Shown: one piece after another, positions 28,976-37,884 of the stretch
How positions within the stretch are numbered: the first letter of the stretch is position 1
How the letters are laid out: each line of letters begins with the position of its first letter
DNA from: Paenibacillus sp. YN15
GTDB taxonomy: Bacteria; Bacillota; Bacilli; Paenibacillales; NBRC-103111
DNA: 64,000 nt
Direction: 5' to 3'
NCBI RefSeq assembly: GCF_003285005.1
Contig: NZ_QMFA01000004.1
Span: forward strand, 62,001-126,000
Program-made: the position numbers and the translations under genes
Notes under the pieces: model-generated
Databases searched by the model: none
Seen by the model: the letters and a program-made list of their open reading frames with translations, nothing else
What the model was told of the DNA's origin: nothing

Positions 28976-28992
28976 TTAATACCTGGTGCTAA
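28976..28992. promoter_or_regulatory. FapR operator overlapping the fapR promoter
   Basis: TTAATACCTGGTGCTAA (minus strand TTAGCACCAGGTATTAA) closely resembles the FapR consensus TTAGTACCTANNTACTAA. A TATACT -10 box lies about 11 bp upstream on the minus strand, so a bound repressor would sit at the transcription start. Confidence 0.8.
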
Positions 28993-29270
28993 ATTGTAGT
29001 ATAACGAATTTGCCGCAAAAAGAAAAGCCCCCCCCTTTGAGGGGCCCGGCGCAAGCGCACGGATTCTCCCTTGGACTGTGCCGAAACAAGGTACCGTCCA
29101 TTTGTCAGACATGCTCTCCACCTCACTCTCAGGGATGCCGTATTCGAAAAATCGCATATAAAATCGCCTCTGTGCTCATTCGGCCAAAAATCAATGCTTG
29201 ACGCCACGGACGGATGGCTGTTCGCCCCTGCCATGGTCTGGCAGCTGTTCGACCATGGCATGGTCTGATG

Positions 29271-29455
29271 CTAACGGCGGTGAGAGCCCTTATTTTGGCA
29301 AAAACGCCGCTTCCGAATATCTAACGGCTGCCACAGCCGCTATTTGGACCGATTGCTCCGCTGCAAACCTCTTTTTAGCCCAATAAGGGCTCCTGCTTCC
29401 GTTAGTTTCGGCAGCCCCCTGTTTTGGAGCAAATAGAGGCTCTCACCGCCGTTAG
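29271..29455. repeat. Intergenic four-unit palindromic array C
   Basis: 185 bp. Units start with CTAACGGC at 29271 and 29321 and end with CCGTTAG at 29405 and 29455; anchors 29290, 29340, 29386, 29436 (50-46-50). It is part of a longer stretch (about 29190-29470) that is nearly repeated at 43313-43565. A perfect hairpin GCCATGGTC / GACCATGGC (29230-29259) precedes it. It lies upstream of the fapR promoter and downstream, in the antisense sense, of rpmF. Confidence 0.8.
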
Positions 29456-29645
29456 GAATCGGGGCAGGTTAACGCGAACATATCCGCGAAAAGGTATGTA
29501 ATTTTTCATACACAATTTTCTTTTGGGACCATCTGCAGATTATATAGGCGCATTATCGTATACAGGGGGATACGCAAATACAGGTATACGCAAAAAAGCG
29601 CCCCGCCTGTTAAGGAGGAGCGCTTCATGCGCTAGAGAAGCGAGA

Positions 29646-29819
29646 TTATTGCTTGATAATCTCTCTCTTCTTGTAAGTTCCGCAAACCTTGCACACCCGG
29701 TGCGAAAGCTTCAGTTCGCCGCATTGGTCGCATTTAACCATGCCGGGGACTTCCAATTTGAAGTGAGTACGGCGCTTGTCGCGACGAGTCTTGGAAATTT
29801 TTCTAAAAGGGACTGCCAT
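29646..29819 (-). CDS. rpmF: 50S ribosomal protein L32
   Basis: 57 residues, the exact family length. It begins [20 protein letters not shown], is rich in Arg and Lys, and has the zinc-ribbon pairs CDQC and CKVC, so it is the zinc-binding form. The ATG at 29819 is preceded by GGAGGTGGGAAC. It follows the YceD-family gene by 47 bp, the conserved bacterial pair yceD-rpmF. Confidence 0.97.
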   Translation of the reverse strand: MAVPFRKISKTRRDKRRTHFKLEVPGMVKCDQCGELKLSHRVCKVCGTYKKREIIKQ

Positions 29820-29866
29820 GTTCCCACCTCCTTCAACAAATTACCGCCCATAATCGCCTGGAACGC

Positions 29867-30373
29867 TTATTGCTTGAAAAAATCAGCCAGTCCCGCCAGC
29901 CGCGGATCAATGCTGTCATTGCTGCAGCCGCAGGGCTTGTCATTAAGGTTGGCCCCGCATTGGGGGCACAGGCCTTTGCAGTCGGAGCTGCAGACAGGAG
30001 CCAGAGGCAATGCCAGCCACACCGCTTCTTCCACATAGGGGTCCAGCGTAATGTGATCGTCCGTAACCAGATGCACTTCGTCCTGATCTTCCTGGGGGAC
30101 AGCGTCAGGCCGGGATGCGAAGCGTTCCCGGAAGGGAACTGCAAGGGTCTCATCCACAGGGGCCAGACAGCGGGAGCAAAGAGAGTGAACCTTGAAGCGG
30201 AGCATTCCCTCCACCTCGGCCAATCCTCCCTGGGATTTGGCGGTAAGTTCGGCGTCCAGCTTGCCCACAATCTGGATATCCTCGCGCCCGGTAAGAATGC
30301 CGGACAGATCGAAGACGCCCTTGAGAGCAACGGGGGCGCTCTTTTGAGCTAAATCCCGGATGTTTATCTTCAT
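29867..30373 (-). CDS. YceD family protein (DUF177)
   Basis: 168 residues from ATG 30373 (GGGGTGAT upstream), starting MKINIRDLAQKSAPVALKG. The middle has the SLCSRCLAPVDE motif and the end has a Cys-rich metal-ribbon-like segment (CSSDCKGLCPQCG, NDKPCGC). In Bacillus the orthologue is YlbN. The family is linked to 23S rRNA accumulation, by memory of work on YceD. Co-transcribed with rpmF, and divergent from tmcAL across a 153 bp promoter region. Confidence 0.92.
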   Translation of the reverse strand: MKINIRDLAQKSAPVALKGVFDLSGILTGREDIQIVGKLDAELTAKSQGGLAEVEGMLRFKVHSLCSRCLAPVDETLAVPFRERFASRPDAVPQEDQDEVHLVTDDHITLDPYVEEAVWLALPLAPVCSSDCKGLCPQCGANLNDKPCGCSNDSIDPRLAGLADFFKQ

Positions 30374-30526
30374 CGTTATCACCCCAAACAAACAAAGATT
30401 ATTATATCGATTTTGTGTAGGTTTTGTCAACGCCTCATTCAAGATTTGAAAAGAAAAATGTGGTATATTCTTAAGTATGGCTAATAGAGCGGGATAGAAT
30501 GCAGTGTTACTTTATGGAGGATCGTC

Positions 30527-31801
30527 ATGAAAACAGTCGGCATCATCGTGGAATACAACCCGCTGCACAACGGGCATGTGCATCATTTTAACGCGTCCCT
30601 GCAGGCCGCCGGAGCGGAAGCCTGCGTTGCCGTGATGAGCGGGCATTTTTTGCAGCGGGGGGAGCCCGCCGTCGTCAACAAGTGGGCCCGCACGGAAATG
30701 GCTCTGCGCATGGGCGCCGATGTAGTTATCGAGCTACCGGTGGCCTATGCCTGCCAGCCCGCGGAATGGTTTGCCTATGGCGCGGTCAAGCTGCTGGACG
30801 CCACCGGCGTGGTGGACGCCCTATGCTTCGGCAGCGAGGAAGGGACGCTTGCGCCGCTGGACCGGCTGGCCGGACTGCTCTGCCGGGAGGACGGGGCCTT
30901 CCGCAGCCTGCTGCAGGAGGAGCTGAAGCAGGGAGCCAGCTACCCTGCCGCTTATGCCGCAGCGGTGCGCCGGTTCAGCGGCAGCGGCGGGGGCGCTAAT
31001 GGCGAACCGCCGCCGCCGTTGGAACAGCCCAATACCATTCTGGGCCTGCACTATCTGCTGGCCTTGAAGCGCCTGCAAAGCCCCATCGCGCCGCTGACGG
31101 TAGTCCGCCGGGAGGCAGGCTTTCACCAGGCCGATATTACCGCTCCGTCCATTGCCAGCGCCACAGCCCTGCGCAAGCTTCTGTTCCGCACAGGCTGGCA
31201 GGCCCCGGGGGCGGATGCTTTGGGAGCCATTGCCCCTTATGTGCCGCCCTACACCCTGGAGATTATGCAGCGGGAGCATGGCGAGGGACGCGGCCCTTTG
31301 TGCTGGGAGCACTTCGCCGGGCCTCTGTTCGGCCAGCTTCTGTCCCGTCCAGAGGAGGAGCTGCGGCAGCTCCATGAAGTCACCGAGGGGTTGGAAAACC
31401 GGATCAAGGCCGCTTTGGGCCGGATGCCGGCCGATGCCTCCTCCCCGGTAGAGGCCCTGCTGGATTTGCTCAAGACCAAACGCTACACCCGCACCAAGCT
31501 GCAGCGCACCCTGCTGCGGATCTTGCTGGGGCACACGCAGCAGAGCCTTGGCCGGGAGAGCCTGCTGGCCGGTCCCGCCTGCATCCGCGTTCTGGGGTTC
31601 AGCCCCCGGGGCAGAACCCTGCTCAAGCGGATGCGCCAAACCGCCAAGCTGCCCGTCATTACCCGGGCCGCCGCCGCGGAGGACCCAGCCTGGCTCGGGA
31701 TGGACATCCGCGCCGGAGCCGTCTACAGCCTGGGCTACCGGAGGCTGGACCCGGGTGAGTGGCAGCGGGACTACAGAGAGCCTCCGCTTCGGTTGGACTA
31801 A
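30527..31801 (+). CDS. tmcAL: tRNA(Met) cytidine acetate ligase TmcAL (YlbM)
   Basis: Uses ATP and acetate to form N4-acetylcytidine at the wobble position of elongator tRNA(Met). 424 residues. The N-terminal nucleotidyltransferase domain shows GIIVEYNPLHNGHVHH (HIGH-like), MSGHFLQRGEPAVVNKWART and VIELP. The middle has EQPNTILGLHYLLAL, and the C-terminus RTKLQRTLLRILLG plus VLGFSPRGRTLLKRM. GGAGGATCGTC precedes ATG 30527. It diverges from the yceD-rpmF pair and converges with the sepM-like gene, keeping the ylb cluster order. Confidence 0.94.
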   Translation: MKTVGIIVEYNPLHNGHVHHFNASLQAAGAEACVAVMSGHFLQRGEPAVVNKWARTEMALRMGADVVIELPVAYACQPAEWFAYGAVKLLDATGVVDALCFGSEEGTLAPLDRLAGLLCREDGAFRSLLQEELKQGASYPAAYAAAVRRFSGSGGGANGEPPPPLEQPNTILGLHYLLALKRLQSPIAPLTVVRREAGFHQADITAPSIASATALRKLLFRTGWQAPGADALGAIAPYVPPYTLEIMQREHGEGRGPLCWEHFAGPLFGQLLSRPEEELRQLHEVTEGLENRIKAALGRMPADASSPVEALLDLLKTKRYTRTKLQRTLLRILLGHTQQSLGRESLLAGPACIRVLGFSPRGRTLLKRMRQTAKLPVITRAAAAEDPAWLGMDIRAGAVYSLGYRRLDPGEWQRDYREPPLRLD

Positions 31802-31824
31802 GAAGCTGCTGCGCTGCGGTGCTT

Positions 31825-31850
31825 AAGCGTTTGCGAAAGCAAACGCGCTT
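31825..31850. terminator. Stem-loop between convergent tmcAL and sepM
   Basis: Stem GCGTTTGC / GCAAACGC closed by a GAAA tetraloop, embedded in a larger imperfect stem (GCTT...AAGC) and followed by CGTTTTTC on the plus strand. It probably ends tmcAL transcription. Confidence 0.55.
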
Positions 31851-31879
31851 CGGAAGCATCGTTTTTCGCCGCAGACTCC

Positions 31880-32953
31880 TTAGCCCGCCGCCTTGGGCGG
31901 GAGGCTTTCCAGGTAGGCAATGGCCTCCTGGAGGGTGCCCACCTCCACCACCTTCATGGCCGAATGCAGCTTCTCGGCCTGCTTCCGGGCCTCACCCGCC
32001 GACTGCTCGTCGCGGGGCACAAACAAGATGTCCGCCCCTGCCCGGTGGGCGGCCGTAGCCTTGTGGCGGGCGCCGCCGATGGCCCCGATAACGCCCTGCG
32101 GGTCAATGGTGCCTGTCCCGGCAATGGTGTAGCCCCGGGACAGATCATCGGCCAGCAGCAGCCCGTAGGTTTCCAGGGCGAACATAAAGCCTGCAGACGG
32201 CCCCCCGATTTCGCCGGCCCGGACAGTGACCCCATCGGCCTGCCGGGCAGCCTGCACCGCCTTGCGGTCGGCGGTGGCGATGCCGATGCCCAACTGACCG
32301 GTGCCCTGCTCCGCCGCGGGCAGCGCCCGCAGGGTAAAGGAAGCCTCCATGGCAACGCTCCCCCGTTTATAGGTAAGGCGTATGGCGTCCCCTTCTTTTT
32401 TCCCGGCTATAATGGCGTCCAGCTTGCTCCCCGCATCCACCGGCGCGCCGTCCGCCTTCAGGATCACATCCCCCGGCTCCAGAACTCCCTCGGCAGGCAA
32501 GCCTTCGACCGTGCCGAGCACCACAATCCCCTTATTGGCGATGGTGTAGGAAATGCCCGCCGCCCGGTAGGCGGCCTGGATGGCATTGGATTGGGAGGTA
32601 AGCATCACCTGGTGCTGGCGCTCCCCATACTCTTGCTCCGATTCCCCCGGCTGGCGCACCGCCGTTTGGCGCCGCACCTCGTACCCCTTAAACCTGGCCT
32701 CCGCCATCTTGGCCAAGGTAGCATTGCTTACCCCTACTGTCGTCAGCAAAAAACGGCCGCTCTCAGGATAGCCGCCTCCCTGCACACGAACCATTCCCTG
32801 CAGATCATCCGCCGTTCCCGGCTGGAAAATGTAATATGGCAAAGGCACAAAAAATGCAGCATAGCAAAACAGCAGAGCCAGAAATCCCGAAATAACGGCG
32901 CGCGCCGCTGCCAGCGTCCGCCCGTTGTCCATCGTTTTCACGGCCGATCCCAT
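31880..32953 (-). CDS. SepM/YlbL family membrane serine protease (PDZ plus Lon-type domain)
   Basis: 357 residues. One N-terminal transmembrane helix (about 15-36). A PDZ domain occupies about 140-210 (GTVEGLPAEGVLEPGDVILK). The C-terminal Lon-type protease domain has Ser253 in GGPSAGFMFAL and Lys298 in GGARHKATAAHRAGAD, the catalytic dyad. Family members process peptide pheromones (SepM) or, in B. subtilis, act in DNA damage checkpoint recovery (YlbL). Start ambiguous: the ATG at 32953 abuts GGGGAAGGA, and a GTG at 32941 is better spaced. It diverges from ylbJ, as in B. subtilis. Confidence 0.92.
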   Translation of the reverse strand: MGSAVKTMDNGRTLAAARAVISGFLALLFCYAAFFVPLPYYIFQPGTADDLQGMVRVQGGGYPESGRFLLTTVGVSNATLAKMAEARFKGYEVRRQTAVRQPGESEQEYGERQHQVMLTSQSNAIQAAYRAAGISYTIANKGIVVLGTVEGLPAEGVLEPGDVILKADGAPVDAGSKLDAIIAGKKEGDAIRLTYKRGSVAMEASFTLRALPAAEQGTGQLGIGIATADRKAVQAARQADGVTVRAGEIGGPSAGFMFALETYGLLLADDLSRGYTIAGTGTIDPQGVIGAIGGARHKATAAHRAGADILFVPRDEQSAGEARKQAEKLHSAMKVVEVGTLQEAIAYLESLPPKAAG

Positions 32954-33069
32954 TCCTTCCCCCGCCGGTGTCGTCAGGGCGGGCGTGTTGGCCTTAATCG
33001 GGGCTTGGTCTATTCATCCTTCCAATGGCGTACATATGGAACAAACGCATGATCGGAAGGTGATTGCCT

Positions 33070-34293
33070 GTGCAATCGGGAAAAAACCACAGCCGCCAAA
33101 ACATCTATACTCTGTTCTTGGGCATTGTGACTATCGCTTTTGTTGTCTCCGTCATCACTTACCCCGAACAAGCCTTCCAGGCATCGCTCTCGGGACTCCG
33201 TCTCTGGTGGGATTGGGTCTTCCCCGCCCTACTGCCCTTTTTCATGATGACAGAGCTGCTGCTTGGTTTTGGCCTTATCCATGGCCTTGGCGTGTTCCTG
33301 GAGCCGTTGATGCGGAGAGTCTTCCGCCTCCCCGGCTCCGGAGGCTGGGTGCTGGCGTCGGGGGTAGCCGGCGGCTATCCCTTGTCTGCAGACGCCGCGG
33401 CCAAGCTGAGCCAGCAGCACGGGGTCAGCCCCGCCGAAGCCGAAAGGCTGGCTGCCCTGGGCCATTTGGCCAACCCGATGCTGATTGTAGGCGTGGTTGG
33501 GGCAGGTTTTTTGCACAGCCCGGAAAGCGGCCTGCTGCTGGCGATTATTCATTATCTTTCCGCTGTGATCGCCGGCTTCTGCACCCGCAAACGGGGAGAG
33601 CGGGCATCGCCTTCTCCGGCGGTACCCTTGCGCCGTCTTCCGCACAAGGCGCTCCGCGCTATGGAGGAGGCCCGCTCCAATGACGGCCGGGTATTCGGCA
33701 AAATGCTGGGGGATGCCGTCACCCAATCCATTTATGCGCTGCTCCTCATCGGCGGCCTGATCATGGCCTTCTCCGTGGCGGTCCGGCTGGCCGGATTATA
33801 CTTAGGGTCAAGCTCCGCCGCCCAGTGGTTCCTTCAGTTGGTTCCCGGCGTGCTTGAGCCCCATCTGGGAGCATATGCCTACAGCGCCATATCCGCCTGG
33901 TCACCCGCCCTTCGCGCAGCCGCCATCGGCGCGGCGCTGGCCTGGAGCGGCCTGTCCGTACACGCTCAGGCCACAGGCTTTATGCGGCCTGCCGGGCTTC
34001 GTTATCTACCCTTCCTCCGCTTCCGGCTCCTGCACAGCAGCATCGCCACCGCCGTCACCCTGCTGGTCTGGCAGCCCTTGACCAGCCTTATTCAAGGCAC
34101 CGAAGCCGCATTCTCCCCCAGCGTCGGCTGGGAATCGGCGGCCCGGCTGGGAGAAGCCTTCGGACTGCGGGAGCTGGGGGCCGTTTGGGGGGCGTCGCTG
34201 ATTCTGCTGGGTTTGGTGCTGGGGGTGATGCTCCTTCTGTCCCTGGTCATCCGGCTGCTGGAGCAGGCCTACTCGGCGGGGCGCCGCCGGTAG
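33070..34293 (+). CDS. ylbJ: Sporulation integral membrane protein YlbJ
   Basis: About 407 residues, a polytopic membrane protein with nucleoside-transporter-type gate motifs. Helices are visible at LFLGIVTIAFVVSVITYPE, FPALLPFFMMTELLLGFGLI, LLLAIIHYLSAVIAGF, YALLLIGGLIMAFSVAVRLAG and at the C-terminus. The FRLPGSGGWVLASGVAGGYP and HLANPMLIVGVVG segments are family-typical. Needed for forespore or coat development in B. subtilis, by memory. The GTG at 33070 is 9 bases from GGAAGG; a TTG at 33064 is too close. Convergent with coaD. Confidence 0.92.
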   Translation: MQSGKNHSRQNIYTLFLGIVTIAFVVSVITYPEQAFQASLSGLRLWWDWVFPALLPFFMMTELLLGFGLIHGLGVFLEPLMRRVFRLPGSGGWVLASGVAGGYPLSADAAAKLSQQHGVSPAEAERLAALGHLANPMLIVGVVGAGFLHSPESGLLLAIIHYLSAVIAGFCTRKRGERASPSPAVPLRRLPHKALRAMEEARSNDGRVFGKMLGDAVTQSIYALLLIGGLIMAFSVAVRLAGLYLGSSSAAQWFLQLVPGVLEPHLGAYAYSAISAWSPALRAAAIGAALAWSGLSVHAQATGFMRPAGLRYLPFLRFRLLHSSIATAVTLLVWQPLTSLIQGTEAAFSPSVGWESAARLGEAFGLRELGAVWGASLILLGLVLGVMLLLSLVIRLLEQAYSAGRRR

Positions 34294-34348
34294 CGGCCGC
34301 CCCGCGTCTCCCTGAGAGGAGTTACCGCCGAATTTTGCCGGCAACCGC

Positions 34349-34879
<531 letters not shown>

Positions 34880-34902
34880 TCATCAGCCGCATTTCTATAT
34901 GA

Positions 34903-35484
34903 TCAGGATTGATTTCCTTGCGGCAGGTCCTGTTGTTGATAATCATAAATCGCTACCGCCGTCTCCCCGTAAAGAGCGAATCTGCGGCACACAAACGGGC
35001 CGAATGCCTCCGGGTAACGGTAATCCGAGACATGCTCCACCAGCACCACCGCTTGCGGGGCGAGAAGGCCGAGGCCATGCATCTCCTCCATCAGCTTGTC
35101 TGCCGTCTTCATGCGGTACGGAGGATCGAGAAACACCAGATCGAAGCGGCTTTCCTTCTTGGCCAGCACCTTCAGCGCCCGCTCCGCCTCATTCCGGTAT
35201 ACCTCCGCAGCCTGCTCCAGACGGCAGGCAGTCAAATTTTCCCGGACCACCTCGATGCTCTTTTTGTCCATATCCACGAACACCGCCCGGTCCATCCCGC
35301 GGCTCAACGCCTCAATGCCCAATCCGCCGGTGCCGGCGAACAGATCAAGGACCATCCCCCCGTCAAAATAAGGTCCGATCATGCTGAAAATCGCTTCCTT
35401 CACCTTGTCTGTGGTGGGCCGAGTTCCCATGCCGGGAACAGCCTTCAGATGCCGGCCCTTAGCCGTACCCGAAATGACTCTCAT
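34903..35484 (-). CDS. rsmD: 16S rRNA (guanine(966)-N(2))-methyltransferase RsmD
   Basis: 193 residues from ATG 35484, starting MRVISGTAKGRHLKAVPG, canonical for RsmD. SAM motif I is VLDLFAGTGGLGIEALSRG and the catalytic motif IV is DLVFLDPPYR. It methylates G966 of 16S rRNA during small-subunit assembly. GGAGC is 10 bases upstream. An upstream in-frame extension to 35586 is not needed. First gene of the pair with coaD. Confidence 0.95.
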   Translation of the reverse strand: MRVISGTAKGRHLKAVPGMGTRPTTDKVKEAIFSMIGPYFDGGMVLDLFAGTGGLGIEALSRGMDRAVFVDMDKKSIEVVRENLTACRLEQAAEVYRNEAERALKVLAKKESRFDLVFLDPPYRMKTADKLMEEMHGLGLLAPQAVVLVEHVSDYRYPEAFGPFVCRRFALYGETAVAIYDYQQQDLPQGNQS

Positions 35485-36133
35485 CTCTATTTTGCTCCTA
35501 GTCGTAAGAATACTAAAATCCCTGGCCGCATGCATTTGGCCACACTTTCGTTGCTTATCGTACCATATCCGCATCCATTTTCCCAAAAATATTCTCGCTA
35601 TTCCTGTATAACATTTCCTGCGGCGGAAATGCTATTGATATCGGCATCCCCGGATGCCGGTTAACCGTGTGAAGGATTATGCATCTTCTCTTCATAAGCC
35701 TCCATTCGGTTTCTCCTCTCCCATGATGGGGTGATTGGCAACGATTGCCCCGCTTGTTCTGGCTCATACATAAGAAAAACCCTTGCGGGACAAGGGTTTT
35801 GTATGACTCGGAGGGCGCGCCGTTCTTGCGGTGTCGCTCTATTTTTTTGTGAAGAGGGGGGGCAGGAAGCTTCGAGTATATCCGCCATGCGGCAGCGCCG
35901 ACAGCAAATCCCACGGCATGTAGCGGTCATCCGATATTATAACACAGAACCCGTTTTCAGCGAACCATTCCCTGATGGACCGTTCCTTGGGAACAATTCT
36001 GCAAACGCCTACATCCAGTGGGTTTACCCTCGCGGATCATCCTTATTCTGTTGCGAATTTATAGGCTCGCCTCTCTTTTCAAACCGTTGCCTCCGGTGCT
36101 AAAATCGGGATAATAACGTTGGGAGGGACTTGT
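35485..36133. other. Long intergenic region upstream of rsmD and of the HPr-like gene
   Basis: About 650 bp between divergent rsmD and the HPr-like gene. It holds a strong bidirectional terminator hairpin (35776-35800) that has no obvious gene of its own, and a 14-codon minus-strand micro-ORF with a good ribosome binding site (35661-35705). Longer open frames here are Cys- and Arg-rich and not protein-like. No RNA gene recognised. Confidence 0.45.
35776..35800. terminator. Orphan terminator hairpin
   Basis: Perfect stem AAAACCCTTG / CAAGGGTTTT with a 5 nt loop. T-tracts follow on both strands. No gene that would need it is recognisable on either side within 300 bp. Confidence 0.7.
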
Positions 36134-36382
36134 ATGCGCGTACATGATATTACACTGGCCAATGACTTCTCCCCTGATGAGTTGAAGCATATTTGCATTG
36201 ATGCCGGCCGCTTTCATTCGGACATTCTTCTATTGAAGCAGGACGCGGTGATCGATGTGAAAAGCCTGCTGGGCATGATGACCTTCCCCTTGAAGAAGGG
36301 ATCGGTTATTACCATCCGGACCCGGGGCAAGGATGAGGAGGAAGCGCTGGACTTTATGTGCAAAATAATGGAGACTTGCTGA
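36134..36382 (+). CDS. HPr-fold protein without the phosphorylatable His15 (Crh-like)
   Basis: 82 residues. The second half matches HPr closely: DVKSLLGMMTFPLKKGSVIT corresponds to the HPr regulatory Ser46 region, with Ser44 here, followed by IRTRGKDEEEALDFM. Aligning backwards, the GIHARP loop of HPr falls on DFSPDE, so the active-site His is replaced by Ser13 and the following Arg is lost. The protein therefore should not carry PTS phosphate, but it could be a Ser-phosphorylated partner of CcpA like Crh, or a structural relative with another job. GGGAGGG is 6 bases before the ATG. Monocistronic, with a terminator directly behind it. Confidence 0.8.
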   Translation: MRVHDITLANDFSPDELKHICIDAGRFHSDILLLKQDAVIDVKSLLGMMTFPLKKGSVITIRTRGKDEEEALDFMCKIMETC

Positions 36383-36410
36383 ACCTCTGCCTCCGTGCGG
36401 AGGTTTTTTG
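36382..36410 (+). terminator. Rho-independent terminator
   Basis: AACCTC / GAGGTT with an inner CCTCCG / CGGAGG stem and TTTTTTG behind it, directly at the stop codon of the HPr-like gene. Confidence 0.75.
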
Positions 36411-36455
36411 TTTATATACAGGCCATCCCCGCTTCATCCACTCGGAAGGGCAAGC

Positions 36456-36640
36456 CAGCCGGACACAGGTTCCGCTATTCGGCGAAAAAGCGGCGTTTTT
36501 CCATTCAAACGGACTGAGAATCCGCTAAGCGGGGCAAAAACAGCCGATTGGAGGTTTGCCGGGGTCAATAGCGTACCCTGTGTCCGCGAAATGCGCAAAA
36601 GGCTGTGAAACAGCAAAATAACGGCCATACGGTCCGCATG
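36456..36640. repeat. Intergenic four-unit palindromic array D
   Basis: Anchors 36475, 36525 (direct) and 36571, 36621 (inverted): 50-46-50. The units contain TCCGCTA or inverted forms such as AATAGCG and AATAACGG. It lies between the convergent HPr-like gene and hisC. More degenerate than arrays C, E and G, but in exact register. Confidence 0.7.
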
Positions 36641-36681
36641 TCCTGCACCCTGCTCCCTCCAACCGTCCCCTTTTCCTTCAT

Positions 36682-37746
36682 CTATAAAAGCGCCATAAGC
36701 GCCTCCCACAGCCGCTCCATCTCTGCGTCCGTCCCCACCGAAATCCGCAGCTTGTCGCAGAGCCGGGGATGGTCGAAATAGCGCACGTACACCCCCTGCT
36801 CCGCCAGCCCCTCATACAGCCTCAACGCCTCCCGGGCATTGCCTCCCTCCGGCACCCGGCACAGGAGGAAATTGGCGGCGGAGGGCAGAACGGCAAACCC
36901 TGCCGCCTTCAAACGCCGGGTATACGTCTGGCGCGTCCGGATAATTTTGCCCACGGTTTCATGCAGATAGGCTCTGTCCTGCAAGGCCGCCAAGGCCAGC
37001 CGGGCACTCAGGGCATTCACGTTGTAAATATCCTTCCCCTTGTCCAATGCGGCAATCAGCTCCCGAGACGCCACACAGTAGCCTACCCTCGCTCCCGACA
37101 GACTGTAGGATTTGGAAAATGTGCGGAGCACCATCAGATTGGAGTGCTTCTCCAGCAGCTCCATTGCCGAGAAGCCTGCCGGGGCAAAGTCCATGTAGGC
37201 TTCGTCCACCACCACAAGCCCCGGGAACCGGCTCGCCAGCTTCTCCACCCCGCCGCCCTCCAACAAAAGCCCTGTAGGCGCATTGGGGTTGACCAAGATG
37301 ACGGCCTTGGCTCCGCTTGCCAGCAGCCCCTCCACGTCCACCTGATACCGGCTGTCCAGCGGAACCCGGATCACCTCCGCCCCCTGTGACCAAGCCGCCG
37401 TCTGATACAGCCCAAAGGTGGGGTCCGGCACGGCAAAAGCGCCGCCCGCACCGACGAACACCTTCATGATCAGCGAAATAATCTCGCTGGAGCCATTGCC
37501 GATGAACACCCGGCCGGAGGCCGTGCCATGCAATGTCTCCAACCCTTCACGGAGCTGCTCCACGCTTTCACCGGGATAAAGCCTAAGAGCAGCCGCATCT
37601 GCCGACAACAGGGCCTCCCGCACACGGGGAGAGGGAGGGTACGGATTTTCATTCTGGTTCAGCTTTACAGCCCGCTCTCCGGGCCGGGGAGCTATTCCTG
37701 TCTGATACCGGGGCATACTGCGGATATGGGGAAGCGCAAAGCTCAT
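36682..37746 (-). CDS. hisC: Histidinol-phosphate aminotransferase
   Basis: 354 residues, PLP-dependent aminotransferase class I/II. Motifs: KLNQNENPYPPSPRVREAL at the N-terminus, GNGSSEIISLIMKVF, NPNAPTGLLL, DEAYMDF, the PLP-lysine motif TFSKSYSLSGARVGY, and the C-terminal LRISVGTDAEMERL. All active-site features are intact. It catalyses step 8 of histidine synthesis, or acts as an aromatic aminotransferase as in many Bacilli. AGGAGGTTGTCC precedes ATG 37746. It is divergent from a MocR-type regulator, not linked to other his genes, which suggests separate control. Confidence 0.9.
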   Translation of the reverse strand: MSFALPHIRSMPRYQTGIAPRPGERAVKLNQNENPYPPSPRVREALLSADAAALRLYPGESVEQLREGLETLHGTASGRVFIGNGSSEIISLIMKVFVGAGGAFAVPDPTFGLYQTAAWSQGAEVIRVPLDSRYQVDVEGLLASGAKAVILVNPNAPTGLLLEGGGVEKLASRFPGLVVVDEAYMDFAPAGFSAMELLEKHSNLMVLRTFSKSYSLSGARVGYCVASRELIAALDKGKDIYNVNALSARLALAALQDRAYLHETVGKIIRTRQTYTRRLKAAGFAVLPSAANFLLCRVPEGGNAREALRLYEGLAEQGVYVRYFDHPRLCDKLRISVGTDAEMERLWEALMALL

Positions 37747-37762
37747 TTGGACAACCTCCTGA

Positions 37763-37866
37763 CTTATGGTTTATCATAAGTCTATCCGCAGTTTGTCATC
37801 CAGGAAATATACAGTTTGTTCTTTTTGAGAGTGACAGATTGCCTGCTTATGCTTTCGCCAAACTGT
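37763..37866. promoter_or_regulatory. hisC-mocR intergenic operator candidates
   Basis: Three symmetric or repeated elements occupy the divergent region. CTTATG-N6-CATAAG lies at 37763-37780. A direct repeat CAGTTTGT lies at 37789-37796 and 37812-37819, 23 bp apart (about two helical turns). The inverted form ACAAACTG-type CAAACTGT lies at 37859-37866. MocR-type regulators such as GabR and PdxR are known to bind direct repeats, so the CAGTTTGT pair is the best operator candidate. Confidence 0.55.
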
Positions 37867-37884
37867 ACAAAGGAGCCGGACGCC

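Noticed and set aside
35731-36102. 123-codon frame upstream of the HPr-like gene
   Set aside because: Cys/Arg/Ser-rich random-looking composition and it includes a terminator hairpin.
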